Source: Leeuwenhoekiella sp. MAR_2009_132
GTDB taxonomy: Bacteria > Bacteroidota > Bacteroidia > Flavobacteriales > Flavobacteriaceae
Assembly: GCF_000687915.1 (NCBI RefSeq)
Contig: NZ_JHZY01000002.1
Span: forward strand, 806,001-870,000
Direction of reading: 5' to 3'
DNA length: 64,000 nt
Part shown: positions 34,019-41,919 of the stretch, one piece after another
Layout: each line of letters starts with the position of its first letter
Numbering within the stretch: the first letter of the stretch is position 1
Position numbers and translations under genes: made by a program
Notes under the pieces: generated by a model
Told to the model about the DNA's origin: nothing
What the model saw: only the letters and a program-made list of their open reading frames with translations
Database searches by the model: none

Positions 34019-34873
34019 TTATTGTACGATAAATAAGCTTGCAATTGCAACAGCATCATCACCAGTTAGAATCTCATCATAAGCTTCTGTAGCAGATGCC
34101 ATTGAAAATGGGCGGGTATCGTTGTTATTTTTAGGATCAGGACCTATATCTGTCATAACATTTACACCTCCCTGATTAAGATTATCTTCACCGTTATATA
34201 CTGCCTGAGTAGCTTCTGGCATACCTGCACCTCTTTGATTTCCGGTGATCCAACCATTTAGACCGCGTAATCTGCGAATTTCAGAAGCATGTCTTGCCTC
34301 AACAGAATGAATCTGTAATGCTGCCGTTAAAACACCAGGATTGCCTATTAAGTTAGCAGCCTGCCCTTTATAAGCACGTACTCCTGTATCTTCAAAGGCT
34401 TGAGCTAAGGCTAATAATTGAGCATATGCTGTAGCATTACCAGAATTATTATCATTAAATGGATCAAATGCACCACCTACAGTAAAATCAAAAGTTGGTT
34501 TAGTTACTGGTGTTGCACCCTGAGCCTCTATTGCTCCTCTTAAAAAGTCTACATGCTGAGACTCATGCTTAGAAATTTGCATATATATAGCTTCAGCTTT
34601 TGCATTTCCAGATAAAACTCCAGAATCTAAAGCTTTTGCATAGAATTCATCTTCTAAATATTCTAGGGTTAAAGCCAAGTTTAAAACTCCGGTAACATCA
34701 CCAGTAGCCTGAGCATATGATTTATTTCCTACGGTAGCTAAACCAAAAGGTACAGCTAACATTGCAGCTTTCTTACTTATACTTCCTAATTGACCAAAAA
34801 TTGCACGTCTTGATGACATTGGAGCTTGAAGTTGATCAGTTGTAAATTCGTCTAAAAATTTTATAATATTCAT
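34019..34873 (-). CDS. Ferritin-like (desiccation-related type) protein
   Basis: 284 aa. N-terminal MSSRRAIFGQLGSISKKAAM... is Tat-like but lacks a perfect twin-Arg context. Ferritin-like helices: LALTLEYLEDEFYAKALDSG, YMQISKHESQHVDFLRGAI, DTGVRAYKGQAANL, IHSVEARHASEIRR; E and H ligands of two ExxH-type pairs are present. Probable exported di-iron or Mn protein of the Ferritin_2/PCC13-62 group. Paired with the next gene 25 bases upstream. Confidence 0.85.
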   Translation of the reverse strand: MNIIKFLDEFTTDQLQAPMSSRRAIFGQLGSISKKAAMLAVPFGLATVGNKSYAQATGDVTGVLNLALTLEYLEDEFYAKALDSGVLSGNAKAEAIYMQISKHESQHVDFLRGAIEAQGATPVTKPTFDFTVGGAFDPFNDNNSGNATAYAQLLALAQAFEDTGVRAYKGQAANLIGNPGVLTAALQIHSVEARHASEIRRLRGLNGWITGNQRGAGMPEATQAVYNGEDNLNQGGVNVMTDIGPDPKNNNDTRPFSMASATEAYDEILTGDDAVAIASLFIVQ

Positions 34874-34898
34874 TTTAAATGTCTTTGATAGTTAGTAA

Positions 34899-35627
34899 TT
34901 AGGCTTGTGGATTTTTATATGTAAATGGTGTCACGAAAAATCCTCCGGCTGCTGTGATAACTTCAGCAGGACTTTTAGCTAAGTCAAGACCGTTTGAATC
35001 TATGATGTCATCTCCAGCAAAAGCAGTATAATCTGCAGATCCACTAATTAATGACCGTATTGCTGCAGCATGACGCGCTTCTACAGATACGATTTTTCCT
35101 GCAAGGGTTAGATAGGCGGCAGTTTGTATATATTGCCCTGCGCCATTATATGCGCTAACGCCCGTATCTTCTAAAACTTTTGCAGTACCAAGAACAGAAT
35201 CTCTATCTGAAAAATCTACTGTACTAAAATCAAATTCTAAATTTGCAGTTAATCGAGCATTTGGATCTGGCACATTTGCATCAATTGCAGCTTTAAACCA
35301 CTCTCTATGATTAACCTCATGATTATATAAAGCTAATAGAATTGCTTTTTCATCTTCATTTGCACTTGCATAGAATGAGCCATTTACAACATTAGTATAA
35401 AATGCTGCTTCTAATTGTTCTAATGCGTAAGCATAATTTAATACACCAACATCTCCTGTACCTAAGTCAAAAGTACCTCCCATCATATTGCCATTATCAT
35501 CATCATCACTACAAGATGCGAGTAATAGTCCAGAACCTACAACAGCTAGGCCGCTCACTTTTAAAAAGTTTCTGCGGTTTCTACCTACAGTTTGAGTTTT
35601 TACCTCAATCGATTTTTTCATTTTCAT
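34899..35627 (-). CDS. Tat-exported ferritin-like lipoprotein
   Basis: 242 aa. Twin-arginine signal RNRRNFLKVSG followed by a lipobox SGLLLASCSD, then an acidic DDDDN. Same ferritin-like fold as its neighbour: LNYAYALEQLEAAFYTNVV, LYNHEVNHREWFKAAI, EDTGVSAYNG, IVSVEARHAAAIRS. Probably forms an envelope complex with 34019-34873. ATG 35627; an in-frame ATG lies 2 codons downstream. Confidence 0.87.
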   Translation of the reverse strand: MKMKKSIEVKTQTVGRNRRNFLKVSGLAVVGSGLLLASCSDDDDNGNMMGGTFDLGTGDVGVLNYAYALEQLEAAFYTNVVNGSFYASANEDEKAILLALYNHEVNHREWFKAAIDANVPDPNARLTANLEFDFSTVDFSDRDSVLGTAKVLEDTGVSAYNGAGQYIQTAAYLTLAGKIVSVEARHAAAIRSLISGSADYTAFAGDDIIDSNGLDLAKSPAEVITAAGGFFVTPFTYKNPQA

Positions 35628-35943
35628 AACGTTTGAATTTCTTTGGTTATTAATACTTATAGAAACCTACGATGAAAATGTAATTAGGGTTTTGAGAGAA
35701 GTCTGTTTAACAAATGTTTAAGATATAATGACATTTTAGGTCATTATTTAACAGTAATTATCAAAAATAGTTAATGATAATATGATAAAATATTTAGAAA
35801 TAAATTTTTAGAATGCGTTTATTATTCTTTAATAAATGAGATTTTTCTAATAAAAAACCCTAATTTGTCTCAAAAGGGTAATTTGTGAACACAAAAACCT
35901 GTCAACACGATTGGAAAAAAGTAGAATTTATTATTGTGAATGA
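35628..35943. other. Intergenic region
   Basis: 316 bp, very AT rich, between the ferritin-like gene start and the VanX-like gene end. It should hold the promoter of the ferritin pair; nothing else seen. Confidence 0.5.
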
Positions 35944-36555
35944 TTAATCACAGGTAAAATTGAAATCGATTATTTTATAAGAATAATTTTTCTTGTAATT
36001 AAAATGCCACCATTCTGTACGTATGGTTTCAAAGCCAAAAAGCGTCATCCCATCTTGTAGAATCCGTCTGTTCTCAAGAACTTTTTTTGGCAAATTTGTA
36101 TTATCTATATGAGCTTCTCTTCCAAAAAAATCGTGATCTGTTCCCATATTTACCGGCGTACCATCTAATTTTTCAAGACTTATATCTACTGCGGCACCTC
36201 TATTATGTACAGAACCACTTTTGTAGGGATTAGCAACATACTGCGCATTGGGAAAAGCAGCCCACATTTTTTTCTGAGCACTTACGGGTCTGTAGCAATC
36301 AAAGAGTACAATACGATAACCCTTCTCACAAAAGTAATGATTAGCAGCTTTTAAAGCTTTTGCAACCTCGGGACGTAAATAACAGGCTGCACAGTCATAG
36401 AAAGCTTCTTTTAAAAAATTATTACTACTAGCGTAGCGTATATCATAAGTGAAACCGTCTTTTAGCGTATCTAAAAGAATTAGTTGGGTTTTAGTCTCTT
36501 GTGCTTTTGTAAAGCTGAAAATAAATAAGCTAACGCAGAGGAAGTAGAATTTCAT
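35944..36555 (-). CDS. D-alanyl-D-alanine dipeptidase, VanX-like (M15D)
   Basis: 203 aa with signal peptide MKFYFLCVSLFIFSFTKAQ. Zinc and catalytic residues: SVHNRGAAVDISL (His and Asp), E and H in RTEWWHFNY. FDCYRPVSAQKKMW is the substrate Arg segment. In most bacteria such enzymes recycle or trim cell-wall D-Ala-D-Ala; no vanHA neighbours, so resistance is unlikely. Confidence 0.9.
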   Translation of the reverse strand: MKFYFLCVSLFIFSFTKAQETKTQLILLDTLKDGFTYDIRYASSNNFLKEAFYDCAACYLRPEVAKALKAANHYFCEKGYRIVLFDCYRPVSAQKKMWAAFPNAQYVANPYKSGSVHNRGAAVDISLEKLDGTPVNMGTDHDFFGREAHIDNTNLPKKVLENRRILQDGMTLFGFETIRTEWWHFNYKKNYSYKIIDFNFTCD

Positions 36556-36616
36556 TTATTAAAATTGAATTGCTTCAGCTTCAAAAAACTGAAATTTAAA
36601 GATAAAAATAAACCGG

Positions 36617-36898
36617 TTATGCCTTGCCTGCCAGGTATTTTTTATCCATCCAGAAAGTCCCAAATGGGATAATTGAACACGCCAAAACTATTAGTAATGT
36701 TTTAAAATTCCAGTTTAATTCGGTTTTAAATACTATAGCCATAACCACGTAAACTAAAAATAAAACACCGTGAGCCATTCCTATAATTTGATTAGGCATA
36801 CCCATTTCAAAAATATACTTAAGAGGCATGGTTACAAATAAAATAAGCAATAGCGATATTCCTTCAAGTATGCTTATAATCTGAAAAGCTTTAATCAT
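36617..36898 (-). CDS. DUF3817 membrane protein
   Basis: 93 aa with three membrane helices and the family segments FQIISILEGISLLLILF and MAHGVLFLVYVVMAI. ATG overlaps the stop of the upstream DedA-like gene by ATGA, so both are translated together. Confidence 0.85.
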   Translation of the reverse strand: MIKAFQIISILEGISLLLILFVTMPLKYIFEMGMPNQIIGMAHGVLFLVYVVMAIVFKTELNWNFKTLLIVLACSIIPFGTFWMDKKYLAGKA

Positions 36899-37515
36899 GA
36901 AACTAAATTAAAAATTGCTGCACCATAAATTGCAAAACGCACAAAGCGTAATAAACCAAAAAGGAGGTAGTTTACAAATGGATATTTAATCATTCCTGCT
37001 GCCAAACTACTTACTGCAAAAGGAACCGGTAAAATTGCACCCACAACAATTAGGAAACCACCCCATTTACGGGCATTTTTTAAGTGTTTAGCCATTTTTA
37101 CCTCCAGATATTCATGTACTGCATGAATACGTGTAGATGCGCGCCCTGTGAAATAACTAATAATTCCGCCGGCGTAAGATAAAATTGCTATAAGTGACAG
37201 GTACAAAATAGGATCTGGCATTTTATCACTCCACGCAATAAAAATTTCAGGTGGTATAAGTCCCAATATACTTTCCGAAACAAAGAAAACAAACAGCACC
37301 CAAAAAGGAGGGAAGGTGTCTGTCATTTTAATTAATAAATCATTTATATCAATTACAAAATAATGAATACATACGAGTGCTATTACAAATACTAAAAGGG
37401 GGGTAAGGGCTTTTTTGAGACTACTGCCCACAAATGAATAGAACCCCGTATACTTGTAATACTGGTGTAACAATTGAAGTCTGGACTTTTTCTCTTTTTT
37501 ATGTTCTGAAGTCAT
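36895..37515 (-). CDS. DedA/YqaA-type membrane protein (SNARE-associated family)
   Basis: 206 aa from ATG 37515; a TTG 6 codons upstream is open but less likely. Helices include LVFVIALVCIHYFVI, FWVLFVFFVSESILGLIPPE (family acidic motif), LSLIAILSYAGGIISYFTG, GGFLIVVGAILPVPFAVSS. Family members translocate or scramble phospholipids. Confidence 0.87.
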   Translation of the reverse strand: MTSEHKKEKKSRLQLLHQYYKYTGFYSFVGSSLKKALTPLLVFVIALVCIHYFVIDINDLLIKMTDTFPPFWVLFVFFVSESILGLIPPEIFIAWSDKMPDPILYLSLIAILSYAGGIISYFTGRASTRIHAVHEYLEVKMAKHLKNARKWGGFLIVVGAILPVPFAVSSLAAGMIKYPFVNYLLFGLLRFVRFAIYGAAIFNLVS

Positions 37516-37657
37516 CCAATTAATTTTTTGCAAAGATACTTCTTGAAATACAGGATAACAACGTTGTTCGCCTTTATATTATTTTCTTAATACAGTTTTG
37601 GGAAAACTTTAAAATATGAGTTTTTCTTCTGCGTATATTTAAAGTTAATTTTAGCCT

Positions 37658-38383
37658 ATGGATAAATTTAAAGACAAAGTAGCTCTAATTACAGGAGGTA
37701 CAAAAGGAATAGGTAGAGGAGTTGCTGAAGCACTTCTTGAACTGGGAATGAATGTAGCGATTACGAGTAGAACACTTAGTAGTGCTGAAGAAGTTGCCGC
37801 AGATTTAAATGAAAAGTTTAAAGGTAAAGGCAGAGCATTAGGATTGAAAGCCGATGTACGAAATTTTGAAAGTCAGGTGCAGGCCGTAAACAATTTAATT
37901 GCAGAATTTGGTAAGCTAGATGTTCTGGTTGCTAACGCCGGTTTAGGTCATTTTGGTAATATTAAAGACTTAACTGTTGAGGAGTGGCAAGAGACTATAG
38001 ATACTAATTTGACAGGTGTTTTCTATAGTGTTAAAGCTTCGTTAGCACATTTAAAACAAGCTAAAGGGTATATATTTACCATATCAAGCCTTGCAGGAAC
38101 TAATTTCTTTGCAGGTGGTACTGCTTATAACGCCAGCAAATTTGGTTTAACCGGTTTTACACAGGCGATGATGTTAGATCTTAGGGACGATGATATAAAA
38201 GTCTCTACGATTATGCCGGGTTCGGTAGCCACTCATTTTAATGATCACGAGCCTTCTGAAAAAGATAGCTGGAAAATTCAGAGTGAAGATATAGGGGAGC
38301 TTGTAGTTGATTTGATAAAGATGAATCCGCGTACATTGCCAAGTAAAATTGAAGTACGACCATCTAAGCCACCTAAAAGTTAG
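37658..38383 (+). CDS. SDR-family oxidoreductase
   Basis: 241 aa. Rossmann NAD(P) motif TGGTKGIGRG at residues 12-21, NAG in VANAG, active-site S in TISSLAG and Y/K in YNASK. Classic SDR, close to 3-oxoacyl-ACP reductase FabG-type enzymes; substrate unknown. Confidence 0.9.
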   Translation: MDKFKDKVALITGGTKGIGRGVAEALLELGMNVAITSRTLSSAEEVAADLNEKFKGKGRALGLKADVRNFESQVQAVNNLIAEFGKLDVLVANAGLGHFGNIKDLTVEEWQETIDTNLTGVFYSVKASLAHLKQAKGYIFTISSLAGTNFFAGGTAYNASKFGLTGFTQAMMLDLRDDDIKVSTIMPGSVATHFNDHEPSEKDSWKIQSEDIGELVVDLIKMNPRTLPSKIEVRPSKPPKS

Positions 38384-38402
38384 AGACTTTAGCTTTAAGC
38401 AT

Positions 38403-38434
38403 AAAAAAACACCCATTAAAATGGGTGTTTTTTT
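38403..38434. terminator. Bidirectional terminator
   Basis: AAAACACCCATT / AATGGGTGTTTT with flanking A and T tracts between two convergent genes. Confidence 0.88.
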
Positions 38435-38456
38435 ATGTAATATTATAGTAGAACTT

Positions 38457-38837
38457 TTAGTTCTCTTCAGCGTAGATCTGCATCGCTTCAACGTAAGCTC
38501 TTAAATCTAGTCGGTTTGTTTTATTTTCAGGTTCAGCTAATAGGTTTAAAAGGTATAAAAGACTTTCAGCAGGTTCTGAATTATTATCCTGCTCATCTAA
38601 TAACTCTTCATAACCTTCAATAGGCTCTTCTTCAGGAATAGGAATATCAAAAGTCTGGTAAGCCTCAATATGTTCAAAAACTAATCGTATAGTTTTAGCT
38701 ATTAACGGGCGTTCTTCTTCAACAGCATACGGTCTTAGATTTTGTAAATCTTCAACAACAGTATTGGTAATGATACCATTTTGCTCAACATCTGAAATGA
38801 GCTTGTTTAATAGTTTTATCGCTTTTTGATTCTTCAA
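38457..38837 (-). CDS. Conserved hypothetical protein
   Basis: 126 aa, acidic, all-helical in prediction by eye. Contains SDVEQNGIITNTVVEDLQNL and PEENKTNRLDLR-like stretches. Typical of short proteins found across Flavobacteriaceae; no known function. Starts from ATG 38837. Confidence 0.75.
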   Translation of the reverse strand: MKNQKAIKLLNKLISDVEQNGIITNTVVEDLQNLRPYAVEEERPLIAKTIRLVFEHIEAYQTFDIPIPEEEPIEGYEELLDEQDNNSEPAESLLYLLNLLAEPENKTNRLDLRAYVEAMQIYAEEN

Positions 38838-39027
38838 AATGAATTTTTTAATGTTGTTACAAAGGTAACAGATTAGGTATTTTTTTGTTATCTCGAGAGC
38901 TACTTTTTTTATGTTTTAATGAACATTATTTTTTTTAGTGGTAACCGCTTGAAAATAGAGCAATTCTATTTTTTTTATTTTAGAAAAATATTTAACCCTT
39001 ATAAATAATTTAATTCCTTATTTAAAC

Positions 39028-39059
39028 TTGTGAGAAGCCCTTTAAATGCCTTATTTTTG
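39028..39059 (+). promoter_or_regulatory. Promoter of DEAH helicase gene
   Basis: TTG at 39028-39030 and TATTTTTG at 39052-39059 with 21-base spacing. It contains the ATG at 39046, which therefore cannot be the start on this transcript. Confidence 0.6.
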
Positions 39060-39087
39060 CAAGATTCATTACAAAACAAAGCTACTT

Positions 39088-40620
39088 TTGAGCGATAAGG
39101 CAATAGGACAGGACACAGACAGCGGCAAAGAACTATACAGTTATCAAGAAAATGATCTTGATCGAATTTTTACTTGTATAGAAGAATCTCCAGATGATTT
39201 TAATCTTTTATATCAACTTCCTACGGGTGGAGGTAAAACTGTTATTTTTTCGGAAATAGTACGTAGATACATTAGGGAAAAACAGAAAAAGGTGGTTATT
39301 CTAACACACCGGATAGAACTTTCTGCGCAAACTTCTAAGATGCTTAAAACATTTAATGTACCTAATATGGTCATTAATAGTAAAGTTAAAACCTTAGAAG
39401 GTAATGAAGATTATATGTGTTACGTTGCGATGGTTGAGACGTTAAATAACCGTTTGCAAGATGAACAAATAGACATAAAAGATATAGGTCTTGTCATTAT
39501 AGATGAGGCGCATTACAATTCATTTAGAAAACTGTTTAGTTATTTTAAAGATGCATTTATATTAGGTGTTACGGCAACTCCTTTAAGTTCTAATGTGAAG
39601 TTACCTATGAAAGATAACTACCGCAAACTTATTATAGGAGAAAGCATAGGATCTTTAATAGAAAAAGGTTTTTTAGCGAAAGCTAACATGCATACCTATG
39701 ATGTAGGACTTAAAACACTACAGGTAGGTATAAATGGAGATTATACCGTAAAATCTTCTGAAATTTTATATACCAATCAAAGCATGCAGGAAAAATTACT
39801 TGCAGCTTATGAAGAACAGGCAAAAGGTACTAAAACCCTAATCTTTAATAATGGTATTAATACCTCACGCTATGTCTATGAGACGTTTAAGGAAGCAGGG
39901 TATGATGTGAGGCATCTTGACAATACGCATACTAATAAAGAGCGAAAACAAATTTTAAAGTGGTTTAAGCATACACCAGATGCTATATTAACTTCTGTAA
40001 GTATATTAACGACCGGCTTTGATGAGCCATCTGTAGAAACGATTATCTTAAACAGAGCAACACGATCGCTTACCCTATATTTTCAAATGATAGGTAGGGG
40101 TTCACGTGTTCTACCCGATAAAAAGAAGTTTGAAGTTATTGATTTAGGAAATAATATGGCGCGTTTTGGTCTATGGGATGCACCTATGGACTGGAATGAT
40201 ATTTTCTTATATCCAGATTTTTATTTAGAAAATTTAGTAAGTGACGAAGAAATAGAGCGCAATTTTGAATATGTAATGCCTCCTGAGTTACGTGCAGAAT
40301 TTAGTAAAAGTGCTGATATTTCTTTCGATATAAAGAAAGAATACGAAGATGTTTTTGCAAAAGGCTTAAAATCTAAGGAAGCTTTAGAACGTTCTATAGA
40401 TCAACATGCAAAAATTGTTTTTGAGAATTCTGAAGACATTTTTGATGCTCGTATTCTGGCTCGTGAGCTTAAAGACGAAATACAATATAGAATACGCCTG
40501 TATTCTTACTGTATTATGAAAAATACAAAAAACTATAAAAATTGGTTAGAAGAAGATTACAACCGCAAGTTACGTTTGAAATTAAGTCAAATGTATGCCA
40601 GTGTTACAGCTACTAACTAA
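39088..40620 (+). CDS. DEAD/DEAH-box helicase
   Basis: 510 aa from TTG 39088 (MSDKAIGQDTDSGKELYSYQ). An upstream in-frame ATG at 39046 lies inside the promoter and was rejected. Walker A TGGGKTVIF, motif II VIIDEAHYN, motif III TATPLSS, motif VI MIGRGSRV in the C-terminal RecA domain. Similar to RadD/YejH-like SF2 enzymes; likely DNA or RNA repair. Tail of 120 aa. Confidence 0.85.
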   Translation: MSDKAIGQDTDSGKELYSYQENDLDRIFTCIEESPDDFNLLYQLPTGGGKTVIFSEIVRRYIREKQKKVVILTHRIELSAQTSKMLKTFNVPNMVINSKVKTLEGNEDYMCYVAMVETLNNRLQDEQIDIKDIGLVIIDEAHYNSFRKLFSYFKDAFILGVTATPLSSNVKLPMKDNYRKLIIGESIGSLIEKGFLAKANMHTYDVGLKTLQVGINGDYTVKSSEILYTNQSMQEKLLAAYEEQAKGTKTLIFNNGINTSRYVYETFKEAGYDVRHLDNTHTNKERKQILKWFKHTPDAILTSVSILTTGFDEPSVETIILNRATRSLTLYFQMIGRGSRVLPDKKKFEVIDLGNNMARFGLWDAPMDWNDIFLYPDFYLENLVSDEEIERNFEYVMPPELRAEFSKSADISFDIKKEYEDVFAKGLKSKEALERSIDQHAKIVFENSEDIFDARILARELKDEIQYRIRLYSYCIMKNTKNYKNWLEEDYNRKLRLKLSQMYASVTATN

Positions 40621-40626
40621 CTTTTT

Positions 40627-41328
40627 ATGAGCAAATTTAAAATCGCCTTATTAGCAATTCTGTTTTATTCATTTTCTAACAGTGCTGCATTATATGCCCA
40701 GGTTGGTAATAGTGAACTTGGAGCCTGGTATAGTTATTTTTTTAGTACTGGCTTTGGTGAAAGTGGTTTTGGTGTGATGGGTGATGTACAGCATCGAAAT
40801 TATAAGGTAGCTAGTGACTTTCAGCAATTAATATTAAGAGCGGGACTTACTTATAAGATCAAAGAAACACCTTTAAAACTTGTTGCCGGTTACTCGTATT
40901 TTAATTCTGGAACCCCGGGTGAAGATAATTCTCAAACAATAGAAAATAGATATTATCAAGACGTATTGTGGAGCCAAAAAATAGGAACTCGTATTTCCTT
41001 TAATCATCGTATTCGGTTTGAAGAGCGTTTTATTCAAAATCAAGATTTTAGAACGCGCTATCGTTACGCTTTGAATGTAAGAGCACCCTTAAATAATAAG
41101 GAGCTTGTGCCTAATACGCTCTATTTGTGGGCTGCCGGAGAGGTTTTTATAAATGGTCAAAAACAGACGGGTTCTGGCACTGTAAATCTATATGACCGAA
41201 CCTGGTTGTTTAGCGGTTTAGGGTATGAAATAAATAAGCCTTTACGTTTAGAGCTCGCTTATATGCGTGAAGTTACTAATACAGCTACTAAGGGTCAGTT
41301 AATTATGAGTTTATTCCATAATTTTTAA
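40627..41328 (+). CDS. DUF2490 outer-membrane-type protein
   Basis: 233 aa. Signal peptide MSKFKIALLAILFYSFSNSA...YAQ. Aromatic beta-strand pattern (WYSYFFSTGFGESGF, YRYALNVRAPL, RLELAYMREV) as in DUF2490 beta-barrels. Function unknown. 6 bases after the helicase stop. Confidence 0.85.
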   Translation: MSKFKIALLAILFYSFSNSAALYAQVGNSELGAWYSYFFSTGFGESGFGVMGDVQHRNYKVASDFQQLILRAGLTYKIKETPLKLVAGYSYFNSGTPGEDNSQTIENRYYQDVLWSQKIGTRISFNHRIRFEERFIQNQDFRTRYRYALNVRAPLNNKELVPNTLYLWAAGEVFINGQKQTGSGTVNLYDRTWLFSGLGYEINKPLRLELAYMREVTNTATKGQLIMSLFHNF

Positions 41329-41361
41329 TTTTTTTAACAACTAGTCCTGTTCATTTATAAG

Positions 41362-41369
41362 TAAATTTG
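41362..41369 (+). promoter_or_regulatory. -7-like box before the His/Cys-rich gene
   Basis: TAAATTTG (TAnnTTTG) 5 bases before the GTG at 41374. If used, the message would be leaderless or the start lies further on; -33 is weak. Confidence 0.4.
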
Positions 41370-41373
41370 AAGC

Positions 41374-41691
41374 GTGATTAAGAAAAGTAACATATTAAAA
41401 TCGGGCATCAGTTTAATGCTGGTTTTGGCGTTCTTTTCATTTAAGATTCTTGATCTTCATAAGTATTCTCATACAAATGATTCAGCTAAAGGTAGCCACT
41501 GTGAACTTTGTTTGCTCACGCAGCATTCTAAAAAAAGCTTAGATTTAGATTTACCGGTTGTATTTGAGTTTAATGCTCACGAGCCTATTTTAGTAGATAA
41601 AGTTTCCGTTTTTTATACTGAATTTATTAAAGTTACCCGATTTCCGTTCGGAAGATCACTCAACAAAGCACCACCCGTTTTATCAGTTTAA
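41374..41691 (+). CDS. Small His/Cys-rich membrane protein
   Basis: 105 aa from GTG 41374; ATG 41416 is an alternative. One membrane helix (ISLMLVLAFFSFKIL), then HKYSHTNDSAKGSHCELCLL with four His and two Cys, suited to metal binding. A TonB-dependent receptor gene follows. A role in metal homeostasis is inference. Confidence 0.68.
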   Translation: MIKKSNILKSGISLMLVLAFFSFKILDLHKYSHTNDSAKGSHCELCLLTQHSKKSLDLDLPVVFEFNAHEPILVDKVSVFYTEFIKVTRFPFGRSLNKAPPVLSV

Positions 41692-41919
41692 TCCCTTCTC
41701 GGGGTTTTTAGAAGTTTCTGACTTCATTTGAGGTATTAGATTAGACTTTAATGTTTACAATCTAATTGCCTACTATTTATTTGATTTTAAGAATATACTG
41801 AATTATTCAGCCTATTGAAACTAGGAATTAAAATCAAGTAAAAGCTTCGTAAACTCTGGTTTATGGTAGCTAATTTAAACTGATAACAATCCTTTACTAG
41901 GGTTATTCAATTCCAAAAT

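Noticed and set aside
35944..36555. Vancomycin resistance gene vanX
   Set aside because: The M15D motif is present, but there is a signal peptide and no vanH or vanA neighbour.
41692..41919. Riboswitch upstream of the TonB receptor
   Set aside because: No conserved B12-box or other aptamer core seen; only AT-rich sequence.
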